Source: Brachyspira innocens ATCC 29796
GTDB taxonomy: Bacteria; Spirochaetota; Brachyspiria; Brachyspirales; Brachyspiraceae
Direction of reading: 5' to 3'
NCBI RefSeq assembly: GCF_000384655.1
Contig: NZ_ARQI01000115.1
Coordinates: forward strand, 1-61,957
DNA length: 61,957 nucleotides
In this document: positions 34,255 to 42,625 of the stretch, piece after piece
Layout of the letters: the number at the start of each line of letters is the position of its first letter
Numbering within the stretch: position 1 is the stretch's first letter
Notes under the pieces: generated by a model
Database searches by the model: none
Told to the model about the DNA's origin: nothing
What the model saw: only the letters and a program-made list of their open reading frames with translations
Program-made: the position numbers and the translations under genes

Positions 34255-36588
34255 GTGTCGAAAGGTAATTCATACACGGTTGGTGTAATTATATTAAGTA
34301 TTATTAGTGCTATACTTCTATCTTTAGCTTTTCCGCCATTAAATTTTTTTCCTATTTCTTTTATTGCACTTGTTCCGCTTAATATTATAATTTATAAATC
34401 AGATAAACTTAGATATTATGTAATATCAGCATCTATATTTGTGCTTGTGTTTTTTGGTTATCTGCTTATGTGGGTAACTGCTTTTATGCTGAAAGAAACT
34501 GAGGCTATAGTTTCTTTTTTAACATTATTTACTATACTATTTTTAATAATATTTTTATTTTATTTTCCAGCGATGCTTTTAAGCGGTTTTTTATCAAAAA
34601 AGCTGCCTGAATTTAGGTTTATTACTGTACCGCTTGTATTCACATTTATGGAATATATGAGAAATGTAGGATATCTTGGATTTCCTTGGGGGATTATAGG
34701 ATATTCGCAGTGGAATTTCTCACTATTTTTGCAGTCTGCTGATATATTTGGCGTGCTTGGTATTAGCTTTTTTGTGTATTTCTGCAACTCTGTTATAGCT
34801 CATTATTTGCTTTTCTTTGCAGAGCGAAATATTTCAAAAAAGTATCAGTACAAAAAACCATATATACCAGCCATTATATTTATATCATCATTTATATTAA
34901 TTCTTATTTATGGTGCTGTGAAAATTAATATTGAGGAATCAAAAAGAACTCTTCAGCCTAAAACTAGAATTGCTCTTATACAAAAATCTTTTGACCCTAA
35001 TGTATATTGGAATAATATATATACGGGAGAGCCTTACCGTAAAAACTCTAAAGGAATACAGGGTTTTGCTGAGAAATTTCTTCTAAAGCCAGAAAAATTC
35101 CAAAGCGAAGAAAAGCCTGACGGAGTAACTCAAAATGGTACAGTTTCAGTAAGAAGAATAGCAAAATTGGCTAGAGATGCCTCGCTTTCTAAACCTTCAT
35201 TAATAGTATATCCGGAATCCGTTACTCTTGATTCTTACGGATATTATATAAATGAATATAAAGAAATTTTTGATTACGGACTTGTTTCTAATTCTATTTA
35301 TCCGGGTATTTATAATACATATATACTTTATGATATGATTAGATATACTCAAACTTATCACCTTTTAGGTACAACTATCATAAAAGAAGATACCAATGAA
35401 AATGCCTATAATCCGTATAAATACTATAATGGCATGGAGTTTATCAATGACAGAGGTAATGTTATAGGTGAGTATTCTAAGATAAAACTTGTACCAGGCG
35501 GAGAATCATATCCGTTTCAGGATAATGAGTTTCTTCTAAATACTTTTCCTTTCAAAAATATTATAAGCTTTATGTATGCCCAATTTGATAAAGCTGGTGC
35601 CAACAGATGGGACAGAGGAAGAAGTATTACAGTGTTCAATCACCCTAATGGATATACTTTCACTGGTGTTATATGTTTTGAAAGCGCTTTCGGTGATTTT
35701 GTTAGAAAGTTCGTATATAATGGTGCTCAGACTTTGGCTGTTATTACTGAAGATGCTTGGTCTTATAGCGATGAATCTCTTCTTCAGCATTTTTATATGT
35801 CTGTTTTTAGGGCTGTAGAAAACAGAAGAGATATCGTTCATAATGGTAATTCTGGGGTTACTGGTCATATTTCAAGCACTGGTAAAATTATATCAACACT
35901 TCCTTTTTGGAAACCCGATTATATGGTTGCTAATGTGGCATTAAACAGTGACATAACTATATATACAAGATTCGGAGAGTGGTTTGTATTTCTTTGTTTT
36001 ATTGGTATTTTAGTTCTTTTGTTTTTTGCTACTGCTAAAAGTTTAATCGAGTTAAAAGAAATAATTAAAAAACGTTTCTTTCTAAAGCAGTCTGCAGAAA
36101 ATGATGCAGTATTTGCTGTAATTCCTTCTGCTAAAAAAGTAGATGAGTATATTAATGATGAAGCAAGTGACGATATTCCTAGTTTGGACGATATAGAGGA
36201 AGCTGTAGTTAAGAAAAAAGAGAAAACTCAGGAAGTAAAAACTAATACTCCAATAATAGATAAAAACTCTGAAATTAATAATATAAAAAATAATACTGAA
36301 GTTATACAAGAATCAAAAGAAAACAGTAATAAAAAAACTAATATGAACACTGAAAATAAAAAAATAGATTTGTTTTCTGATAAATATACAGATTATACAA
36401 AGGAAATGACTGATATAATAGAGAATTCAAAATCATACAGCATATTTGATGATAATAAATATACATCTGATATTTCTTCTGTTTTAAGTACAATTATAGA
36501 GGAGAATGAAGAAACTTCAGCAAGAGATAAAACTATAAAAAATAATAATATGAAGAATAATATAAAAAAAGACAATAAGCAGCATTAA
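34255..36588 (+). CDS. lnt: Apolipoprotein N-acyltransferase with long C-terminal extension
   Basis: A 777-residue inner-membrane enzyme that adds the third acyl chain to lipoproteins. About seven N-terminal transmembrane helices precede the nitrilase-like domain. The catalytic triad is Glu in VYPESV, Lys in YSKIKLVPGGE and Cys in GVICFESAF. After the last transmembrane helix (about residues 570-590) there are nearly 190 extra residues, Lys/Asn/Glu-rich and probably disordered, not found in typical Lnt (~500-550 aa). Starts with GTG behind AGGAAA. The many lipoproteins in the window are its natural substrates. Confidence 0.88.
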   Translation: MSKGNSYTVGVIILSIISAILLSLAFPPLNFFPISFIALVPLNIIIYKSDKLRYYVISASIFVLVFFGYLLMWVTAFMLKETEAIVSFLTLFTILFLIIFLFYFPAMLLSGFLSKKLPEFRFITVPLVFTFMEYMRNVGYLGFPWGIIGYSQWNFSLFLQSADIFGVLGISFFVYFCNSVIAHYLLFFAERNISKKYQYKKPYIPAIIFISSFILILIYGAVKINIEESKRTLQPKTRIALIQKSFDPNVYWNNIYTGEPYRKNSKGIQGFAEKFLLKPEKFQSEEKPDGVTQNGTVSVRRIAKLARDASLSKPSLIVYPESVTLDSYGYYINEYKEIFDYGLVSNSIYPGIYNTYILYDMIRYTQTYHLLGTTIIKEDTNENAYNPYKYYNGMEFINDRGNVIGEYSKIKLVPGGESYPFQDNEFLLNTFPFKNIISFMYAQFDKAGANRWDRGRSITVFNHPNGYTFTGVICFESAFGDFVRKFVYNGAQTLAVITEDAWSYSDESLLQHFYMSVFRAVENRRDIVHNGNSGVTGHISSTGKIISTLPFWKPDYMVANVALNSDITIYTRFGEWFVFLCFIGILVLLFFATAKSLIELKEIIKKRFFLKQSAENDAVFAVIPSAKKVDEYINDEASDDIPSLDDIEEAVVKKKEKTQEVKTNTPIIDKNSEINNIKNNTEVIQESKENSNKKTNMNTENKKIDLFSDKYTDYTKEMTDIIENSKSYSIFDDNKYTSDISSVLSTIIEENEETSARDKTIKNNNMKNNIKKDNKQH

Positions 36589-36597
36589 AGGATATAT

Positions 36598-37779
36598 ATG
36601 TTGGGAGCCATTAGAGTACTTATAGCGGAAGATTCTAAGATTATTTCTGGAATGTTAAATAATATTCTAGCAAATCATTATAGAATTAATGTTGTAAGTT
36701 TGGTAAATAATGGCATAGATGCCTACAAATCTATAGTATCTATAAAACCTGATTTTGTTGTTATGGAAATAGATTTGCCTTTAATGGGAGGCATAGAGCT
36801 TTTAAAACTTTTGAAAAAAGAAAATATACAAGTTAATATATTAGTGATGACATCTTTGACTAAGAATAAGGATTTATCATCTAGGGCTTTGGAGCTTGGG
36901 GATTTGGACATTATTTATAAGCCGCGTAATGTATCTATTGATTTTTTAAAAGAAAATGTCTTAAATAAAATAATTGAAATATCAAAAAATAACAGAGAAA
37001 ACAGTTTGGAGTTTGTCCCTGAATCTAGTATAGATTATAGCTTTAATTTTTTGAATAATAGTAATAAAAAAGTTATTGATGAAAGCGAAAAAACAGAAAT
37101 AGATAAATTTGATGACAATGTAAGAATAATACCGTTTAATCAAAAGCAGGTTGCTACAGCTATAACTAAGGTTTTGAAGTTTAAATTTAATACCCCAAAA
37201 TTAGTTGCTATAGGTATATCAACAGGCGGACCAAGAGCTTTAAGAATAATGCTTCCTAGTATACCTGCTGATTTTCCTCTTCCTATACTCATATCGCAGC
37301 ATATACCGAAAGAGTTTTCTTCTTCTCTTATTTCAAGTCTTCAGGATATATGTTCCATAAAAATAAAAGAGGCAAGTCTCGATGAGGAGTTAATGCCTTC
37401 TGTTGTTTATATTTCACCGGGCGATAAAAATATGGGTATATATATGGATTCTGCTGGAAGGCTTAAAATTAAATTTTATCCAGACACTGATAAAAAGTTT
37501 ATTTATACTCCTTGTGTGGATTATTTGTTTAACACTATTGATGATGTTTTAACTGACAAGGCTATAGCTATAGTTATGACTGGTATGGGTAATGACGGCA
37601 CTGAAGGTATGATTAAACTTCATAATCATAATAATCTTACTATTGCTCAAGATAGAGCTAGTTCTACAGTTTATGGAATGCCTAGAAGCGTTATAGAAAA
37701 TAAGGCTGTTCATTTGGTATTATCGCTTTATGATATTGCTGAGTTTTTAATACAATATATGAGGTTAAAAATTAGATGA
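36598..37779 (+). CDS. cheB: CheB-like methylesterase with atypical receiver
   Basis: A 393-residue response-regulator methylesterase that demethylates or deamidates chemoreceptor glutamates. The N-terminal receiver (residues 5-120) has the acidic pair E11/D12, Thr in VMTSL and Lys in YKPRN. However, the phosphoacceptor position reads VVMEIDLPLMGG: Glu57 replaces the usual Asp. The esterase domain (about 195-393) keeps Ser208 in GISTGGP, His in SQHIP and Asp in MTGMGNDG. It starts 9 bp after lnt, and its stop overlaps the next lipoprotein gene by 4 bp (ATGA), so it is in an operon with neighbours unrelated to chemotaxis. Confidence 0.88.
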   Translation: MLGAIRVLIAEDSKIISGMLNNILANHYRINVVSLVNNGIDAYKSIVSIKPDFVVMEIDLPLMGGIELLKLLKKENIQVNILVMTSLTKNKDLSSRALELGDLDIIYKPRNVSIDFLKENVLNKIIEISKNNRENSLEFVPESSIDYSFNFLNNSNKKVIDESEKTEIDKFDDNVRIIPFNQKQVATAITKVLKFKFNTPKLVAIGISTGGPRALRIMLPSIPADFPLPILISQHIPKEFSSSLISSLQDICSIKIKEASLDEELMPSVVYISPGDKNMGIYMDSAGRLKIKFYPDTDKKFIYTPCVDYLFNTIDDVLTDKAIAIVMTGMGNDGTEGMIKLHNHNNLTIAQDRASSTVYGMPRSVIENKAVHLVLSLYDIAEFLIQYMRLKIR

Positions 37780-38264
37780 AAAATATTATATTTATTCTCG
37801 TAATGATTTTATTTTTAGTTTCATGCCAAAAAGAATATAAAGCAGACAGTGAGTATAGCGTTTATGAGTATGAAACATATATATCCAAATTAATATCAAA
37901 TAAAGATACGCTTGAGTTTACTTCTAATTTTGTTCTTAATTTAGATGATAATATAGCTAATACTCTTAAAGAAATGTCTTTAATATATGAACTTACTCCT
38001 GTTAATATTATAGAATCTATAAAAAATAGAGGTGCTTTATATCAGAGAATATTTTCAAATAATGATGATGCTTTATGCAATTATCTTCCTAAATACGGAG
38101 GATATTATGATGTAAGTATTACATATAAAAAATATAAAGATGTTATATTGGCTCAGATTGAATATCCTTCTTTTAATAAAATATCTGAAAACTCTATTGA
38201 GTTTGTAGCTATTTATTTAAATGATAAATGGAGTTTACTTACTATTAATTTTTTGAATATTTAA
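37776..38264 (+). CDS. Small lipoprotein A
   Basis: A 162-residue lipoprotein: signal MKNIIFILVMILFLVSC with lipobox LVSC (Cys 17). The mature part contains a helix-rich first half and a beta-rich second half (GGYYDVSITYKKYKDVILAQIEYPSF, ending NDKWSLLTINFL). It resembles the next lipoprotein in plan (helical part, then a Tyr-rich beta part, then a terminal KW motif). No family name is recognised. It overlaps cheB by 4 bp. Confidence 0.7.
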   Translation: MKNIIFILVMILFLVSCQKEYKADSEYSVYEYETYISKLISNKDTLEFTSNFVLNLDDNIANTLKEMSLIYELTPVNIIESIKNRGALYQRIFSNNDDALCNYLPKYGGYYDVSITYKKYKDVILAQIEYPSFNKISENSIEFVAIYLNDKWSLLTINFLNI

Positions 38265-38276
38265 GGACTTATTTTA

Positions 38277-38693
38277 ATGAAGAAATTATTTATTGTATTA
38301 ATCATTTTTGTTTTATCTTTACTTGCTGTTTCTTGTCTTGAAGATTTGGACACAGGCAAGAAAAAAGATTTATTTATATTTTTTGATAATATGAAAGCTC
38401 AGATACTTGATGATAATATAAACTGGATAGAAAAAAACTCTAATATAGATAATGTAGAAAGCATAAAAAATATTCTTACAGACAATAAAGATTCTATAAA
38501 AAATTTGCTCTCATCTTCAAACGGAGAATATTCTGTAACTATAAATTATACAATAGGTGACAATACCAGTGCCTACAGAGGATATTATATAATAAGAAAT
38601 AGTGAGTTTTCTCCGACATATTATTATATAAGACTGATAAACGAAGCTAATAAATGGAAAATAGAATCTATAGACAGACTTCCATTAAGGTAA
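38277..38693 (+). CDS. Small lipoprotein B
   Basis: A 138-residue lipoprotein: signal MKKLFIVLIIFVLSLLAVSC with lipobox AVSC (Cys 20). The mature part has helical DNMKAQILDDNINW, NGEYSVTINYTIGDNTSAY, then YYIIRNSEFSPTYYYIRLI and a final ANKWKIESIDRLP. It shares its overall plan with the preceding lipoprotein (beta region, then KW near the end), suggesting divergent tandem paralogues. It lies 12 bp downstream in the same operon. Confidence 0.7.
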   Translation: MKKLFIVLIIFVLSLLAVSCLEDLDTGKKKDLFIFFDNMKAQILDDNINWIEKNSNIDNVESIKNILTDNKDSIKNLLSSSNGEYSVTINYTIGDNTSAYRGYYIIRNSEFSPTYYYIRLINEANKWKIESIDRLPLR

Positions 38694-38705
38694 TATATAT
38701 TATAC

Positions 38706-38870
38706 TTGTTTCAAAACTACTTGATAACATTAAATATGAAATTATTTAATTTTTAAAATTAGAAATATAGTGTTTTACATGTTGTATAAATTGTTATTAG
38801 TATATAAATATGCAGTCTTTTTGCTTCTTTGGGTCACCAAAAGAAGTGGGGTTTGGGGCAAAGCCCCATA
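38706..38870. repeat. Inverted relative of the 30.0 kb element, one end present
   Basis: It starts TTGTTTCAAAA (38706-38716) and matches the reverse complement of 30001-30230 for about 160 bp, through the CTTTTTGCTTCTTTGGGTCACC hairpin region and GGGGCAAAGCCCC. After that it switches to the module also seen at 11340-11420 and lacks the second inverted end. Confidence 0.65.
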
Positions 38871-38897
38871 TATTAAAAACAAAATATAACTTCATTT

Positions 38898-38926
38898 TTG
38901 ACAAACTATATTTTTAGGTATATACT
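38898..38926 (+). promoter_or_regulatory. Sigma-70-like promoter inside repeat, reading toward 39069
   Basis: TTGACA (38898-38903), exactly 17 nt, TATACT (38921-38926). The same site, slightly stretched, ends the repeat at 11.4 kb. It points at the membrane protein and hicAB genes. Confidence 0.55.
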
Positions 38927-39068
38927 AAAAATTTTTAAGTTTGTCAATTTTTTATTCAACTTTTTCCCGCCGCACACCACAGGCGGACTTCGTCAAAGTT
39001 GCAAAAAGTGCAAATTTGTATAATATTAAGACTTGTCAATTTACAATGAGAATTTTTAAGAGTTTTTT

Positions 39069-40238
39069 ATGGAACAACCTGAAGAATATAATGCAGAAAG
39101 AGAATTGCTTGACTGGTTATGTTATGACTTAAATAAACAAAGAGAAAATATAGCAAAAGAATTTGGAATTAAACCAGAAGAAGTTGAAGATATATATTTA
39201 ACTATAAATATAGGCGATAACAATAATAATTATAAAATAAATTTCTATTTTGATTTTATAAATTTATTAAGAGTATTATTTCCAAATAAAGTATCTCATA
39301 AATATATATTTAATTTAAGAGTTAGATTTATCAATATTAATTTTTATAAAGAATTTGGTATACAGGGTATTGATTTTAAAAAGAATAATGTTTTATTCCT
39401 TAATTATTCATTTTATAAAAATATTATATTCATTAATAATTTTTTTTATGGATTGTACTTTCAAAATATTTATATTTATGAGAGTATTAATATTGTATTT
39501 TGTAAAGCATTAGACTTAAGTTTTAGTAATATTAAATTTGATAATAATAATTCTTCACTAAATATAATTGGTAATTATTGTTTTATTGATACTGTAATAA
39601 TGGTAAAGTCTTTATATATTGGTAGATATGTACATGGTGGTAAAATCAATTTAAAGAATTTATCAGTAGAAAAAATTAATTTTGAAAATATTTTTATACA
39701 TGATTGTATAATCAATCCTGTTAATTTCAAAGTGCATAAATTCTCTAACCGTGAAAGTGCTTTATTTCTAAAACAGCAGGCTTATGCAGCAAACAATGCT
39801 ATTGACGCTTTGCAGTATAAGGCTAAAGAAATAGAACTGCATAAAGAAGAATTAAGAAAAAAGGAAAATAAAACTTATAAGGATTGGGCAGACATACTTT
39901 CCATTGAGTTAAGTTCACTCTACAGCGACAATGGTCAGAATTGGGTTAGGGCTTTATTTATGACTATATTAATAACCGCTTTTTGTTTTACTGTTTTTTA
40001 TATTCCTGATTTGGCTCAGTCTAATATAATGCTTTTATATTATAAAAAATTATTTCCAGAGTTAATAAAATATTTTATACCTACCGACTACAGCCTTTTA
40101 ATAAAATATGCTGAGTCTCAATTAAATTTATGTTTAAAAATATTTGGCTGTTTAGTTTATTTTTTAGGTAAAGTTTTATTTTGGTACGGCTCGGTGCAGA
40201 CTGTTCAAGCATTTAGAAAATTTTCAAAAGGGGCATAA
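39069..40238 (+). CDS. Pentapeptide-like membrane protein of unknown function
   Basis: A 389-residue protein. Residues about 60-235 are rich in Ile/Phe/Asn with a loose five-residue period (for example ALDLSFSNIKFDNNN), suggesting a degenerate beta-helix. A conserved-looking linker (SNRESALFLKQQAYAANNAIDALQY followed by KAKE) leads to two C-terminal transmembrane regions (about 295-320 and 350-375) and the tail VQAFRKFSKGA. This fits membrane-anchored pentapeptide-like proteins, but I cannot name it. A truncated copy of its 3' end lies at 40983-41027, after the first hicAB module. Confidence 0.6.
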   Translation: MEQPEEYNAERELLDWLCYDLNKQRENIAKEFGIKPEEVEDIYLTINIGDNNNNYKINFYFDFINLLRVLFPNKVSHKYIFNLRVRFININFYKEFGIQGIDFKKNNVLFLNYSFYKNIIFINNFFYGLYFQNIYIYESINIVFCKALDLSFSNIKFDNNNSSLNIIGNYCFIDTVIMVKSLYIGRYVHGGKINLKNLSVEKINFENIFIHDCIINPVNFKVHKFSNRESALFLKQQAYAANNAIDALQYKAKEIELHKEELRKKENKTYKDWADILSIELSSLYSDNGQNWVRALFMTILITAFCFTVFYIPDLAQSNIMLLYYKKLFPELIKYFIPTDYSLLIKYAESQLNLCLKIFGCLVYFLGKVLFWYGSVQTVQAFRKFSKGA

Positions 40239-40246
40239 TCTATAAG

Positions 40247-40296
40247 TTGACAAAAAATATTTAATGTGTATAATTATGTGTATAAAAAGAGGTGTT
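40247..40296 (+). promoter_or_regulatory. hicAB promoter with repeated operator-like motif
   Basis: TTGACA (40247-40252), 16 nt, TATAAT (40269-40274). ATGTGTATAA occurs twice in direct repeat (about 40264-40273 and 40276-40285), overlapping the -10 box. This is a good candidate for autorepression by the HicB antitoxin. Confidence 0.6.
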
Positions 40297-40339
40297 CAAA
40301 TGATGCGTATTTATTTTTTTATTAAAGAGGAGAATATAG

Positions 40340-40537
40340 TTGAAAGCATCAGAAATTATAATACTTCTAAAAAAAGACGGCTGGTTTCAAGTTGCTCAAA
40401 AAGGAAGCCATAAACAATTTAAACATAATACTAAAAAGGGAAGAGTTACAGTTCCTTATCATAGTAATATTGACTTATCAATAGCTGTGATAAAAAGTAT
40501 AGAGAAACAAGCTAATATAAAAATTTTAAATAAATAG
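40340..40537 (+). CDS. hicA: HicA toxin (mRNA interferase), module 1
   Basis: A 65-residue dsRBD-like ribonuclease toxin of the HicA/YcfA family. The catalytic His24 is in the conserved QKGSHKQF motif, and TVPYHSNIDLSIAVIKSIEKQA is the typical second half. TTG start is supported by AGAGGAGAA 5-6 nt upstream. The toxin gene comes before the antitoxin, the classic hicA-hicB order. A short alternative frame (40300-40413) with its own AGAGGTG overlaps the start. Confidence 0.88.
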   Translation: MKASEIIILLKKDGWFQVAQKGSHKQFKHNTKKGRVTVPYHSNIDLSIAVIKSIEKQANIKILNK

Positions 40538-40564
40538 TTTGTTTTACAGTATAATATATTTATT

Positions 40565-40963
40565 ATGAAAAAAAAATTAGAGACATTTGTAGCAAATATT
40601 TATAAAACAAAATCTGGATATAATTCTACATTTTATGATTTTGACGGCTGTGTTAGTGCTGGTAAAACTTTAGAAGAAATAGTTAACAATTCTAAAATAG
40701 CACTTCAAATGCATATTGATGGTATGATAGAGGACGGAGAAAAAATTCCAAAGGCATCTAGCTTAGAAAAAATAATTAAAGAAACTGAAGATGAACCTAT
40801 AACTAGAATGTTAATAGAAGTAAAAGTTTCAAGAGAAAAGAAAAAAAGAATAGATATTACACTAGATGAAAGTTTAATAAAAACTATAGATAATTTATCA
40901 TCAAATAGAAGCGAATTTATAACATTAGCAGCTAAAAATTATATATCAAATTATTACAAGTAA
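40565..40963 (+). CDS. hicB: HicB antitoxin with ribbon-helix-helix domain, module 1
   Basis: A 132-residue antitoxin. The N-terminal HicB fold (ANIYKTKSGYNSTFYDFDGCVSA then GKTLEEIVNNSKIALQMHI) is a partly degraded RNase-H fold. The C-terminal MetJ/CopG-like DNA-binding segment is RIDITLDESLIKTIDNLSSN plus RSEFI. It should neutralise the neighbouring HicA and repress the operon through the repeated motif upstream. It is 27 bp downstream of hicA. Confidence 0.87.
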   Translation: MKKKLETFVANIYKTKSGYNSTFYDFDGCVSAGKTLEEIVNNSKIALQMHIDGMIEDGEKIPKASSLEKIIKETEDEPITRMLIEVKVSREKKKRIDITLDESLIKTIDNLSSNRSEFITLAAKNYISNYYK

Positions 40964-40982
40964 ATATGATATCGTATCATAA

Positions 40983-41027
40983 TACCGCTCTGTTCAAGCG
41001 TTTAGGAAATTTTCAAAAGGGGCTTAA
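40983..41027 (+). pseudogene. 3' remnant of the 39069 membrane protein gene
   Basis: Fifteen codons, YRSVQAFRKFSKGA plus stop, match the end of the 39069-40238 product (GSVQTVQAFRKFSKGA) with few changes. No start or upstream part is present. It lies just before the second toxin-antitoxin module, so a gene-plus-module unit was probably duplicated and then partly deleted. Confidence 0.75.
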
Positions 41028-41078
41028 ATTAATAATAATTTCTGTTATAATAAAAATATACAATTTTGAGGTTTATCA

Positions 41079-41300
41079 ATGAATAAAAAAATTTTTGCCT
41101 ATATAGAATATGATAAAGAAAGTAATGTTTATGTTGGATATATTCCTTCAATAGTAGGAGCTCATACACAGGCTGATACTTTGGAAGAATTGCATATAAA
41201 ATTAAAAGAAGTTTTGGATTTATGTTTTGAAGAGATGGACAATGAAGAGAAGAATGCTATTCCAGAGTTTGTAAAAATAGAAGAAATAGAGCTGGTATGA
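41079..41300 (+). CDS. HicB-family antitoxin, module 2 (short)
   Basis: A 73-residue HicB-type protein: FAYIEYDKESNVYVGYIPSI, then GAHTQADTLEELHIKLKEVLDLCFEEM is the complete N-terminal fold. It lacks the C-terminal DNA-binding domain of module 1, so repression would need another protein or the complex. GAGG lies 6-7 nt before ATG. The stop overlaps the following hicA by 4 bp (ATGA). Antitoxin-first order is the opposite of module 1. Confidence 0.85.
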   Translation: MNKKIFAYIEYDKESNVYVGYIPSIVGAHTQADTLEELHIKLKEVLDLCFEEMDNEEKNAIPEFVKIEEIELV

Positions 41301-41530
41301 GTAAGCTAATTTTAAAAGATGCAAAAACTATAGAAAAATTACTGTTTTTATTAGGATTTATTAAACAAAGACAAAAAGGAAGTCATGCTTTTTATAAACA
41401 TGAAGATGGAAGATGTACGGTTATTCCTTTTCACTCAAATAAGGTAATATCAAGACCGCTTATGAGAAAAATATTAAATGAAATAAATCTTGATGTAGAA
41501 GAATATAATAATCTGATAGAAAAAATATAA
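41297..41530 (+). CDS. HicA toxin, module 2
   Basis: A 77-residue HicA family protein: KTIEKLLFLLGFIKQRQKGS then HAFYKHEDGRCTVIPFHSNK. The catalytic His30 is in KGSHAF. It is distinct in sequence from the HicA at 40340, so the two modules are not simple copies. It is translationally coupled to the antitoxin upstream. Confidence 0.87.
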   Translation: MSKLILKDAKTIEKLLFLLGFIKQRQKGSHAFYKHEDGRCTVIPFHSNKVISRPLMRKILNEINLDVEEYNNLIEKI

Positions 41531-41697
41531 TACCTTTTTCAAATTTATAATTTTCTGAGCTTTTAAAAAATAATATTCTTTTTTATATTATTAAATCGTA
41601 ATATCAATATAGTTTTTTAATAAATATATTGTATTTTATAATTTGCAAAAAATTATAAATATACTACAATAATAACCTATCACTTTAAGGAAATAAC

Positions 41698-42567
41698 ATG
41701 CATATAATAAAAGCTCCATGCAAAATTAATATTTCTCTCGATATTACATCAAAAAGAGAAGACGGATATCATCTTATAGAATCTTTATTTCATACAGTAA
41801 ATTTATATGATATTATAAGTATAGAAAAGTCTGATAAATACAGCATTCATACAAATGGAATGTTTGCATTAAAAGATGATGAAGAGGATAATATAGTAAC
41901 TAAAGTATTTAATTATTTTAAAAATGAAATGGGGCTTATTAATAATTATAATATAAATATTGAAAAAAATATTCCTACAGGTGCAGGTCTTGGGGGAGGC
42001 TCTTCTGATGCTGCTAATATTATTAAGTTTTTTTTAAGTGAACTTAATATTGATGTTAATGATAGTTTGATAGAATCATTTTCTAGGTTTGGTGCTGATA
42101 TTCCTTTTTTTATAAGAGGAGGTTTAGCTTGGGTTTCTGGAATAGGGGAGAAGATAAAAAATTATAACTTTATACTTCCTTATAATATTATTTTGATATA
42201 TCCTAATATACATGTATCTACAAAATTGGCTTATTCAAAGTTTGTTAAAGATGATTTCAATAAATCTGATATATTCGCTATAAAAAATATGCTTGATAAT
42301 AGAGAATGTTTTAATAAAGATATTAATTTTAACGATATAGTTTCTAATACATATAATATATTTGAAAAAAATGTATTTAATTTGGATAAAAGAATAGAAG
42401 ATATAAAACTACATGCAGAAAATATAATAAAAAGAAAAGTATCTATGAGTGGTTCTGGTTCTTCGCTTTTTGCTTTATATGAGAATAATGATAAAAAAAT
42501 AGATGATGACTTTAATAAATTAAAATCAGAAATGAATTATAATATTTATAAATTAAGTTTGATTTAA
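41698..42567 (+). CDS. ispE: 4-(CDP)-2-C-methyl-D-erythritol kinase
   Basis: A 289-residue GHMP kinase of the non-mevalonate isoprenoid pathway. N-terminal APCKINISLDI contains the substrate Lys; KREDGYHLIESLFHTV is typical. The ATP loop is PTGAGLGGGSSDAAN (about residue 95), and the GHMP motif 3 is VSMSGSGSSLFALY. Length fits. AAGGAAATAAC precedes the ATG. It feeds the prenyl synthase encoded at 2275-3159. Confidence 0.95.
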   Translation: MHIIKAPCKINISLDITSKREDGYHLIESLFHTVNLYDIISIEKSDKYSIHTNGMFALKDDEEDNIVTKVFNYFKNEMGLINNYNINIEKNIPTGAGLGGGSSDAANIIKFFLSELNIDVNDSLIESFSRFGADIPFFIRGGLAWVSGIGEKIKNYNFILPYNIILIYPNIHVSTKLAYSKFVKDDFNKSDIFAIKNMLDNRECFNKDINFNDIVSNTYNIFEKNVFNLDKRIEDIKLHAENIIKRKVSMSGSGSSLFALYENNDKKIDDDFNKLKSEMNYNIYKLSLI

Positions 42568-42625
42568 TGTTTGATTATGTTATAATTAAATTTTATTATA
42601 AAAAATATAAAGAGAAGAAAATAAT

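Noticed and set aside
35536..35868. 110-codon minus-strand frame inside lnt
   Set aside because: Shadow of lnt, which has the full catalytic triad and correct length on the plus strand.
38941..39132. 63-codon plus-strand frame at the end of the 38.7-39.0 kb repeat
   Set aside because: It starts at a weak codon inside the repeat and overlaps the well supported gene at 39069 out of frame.
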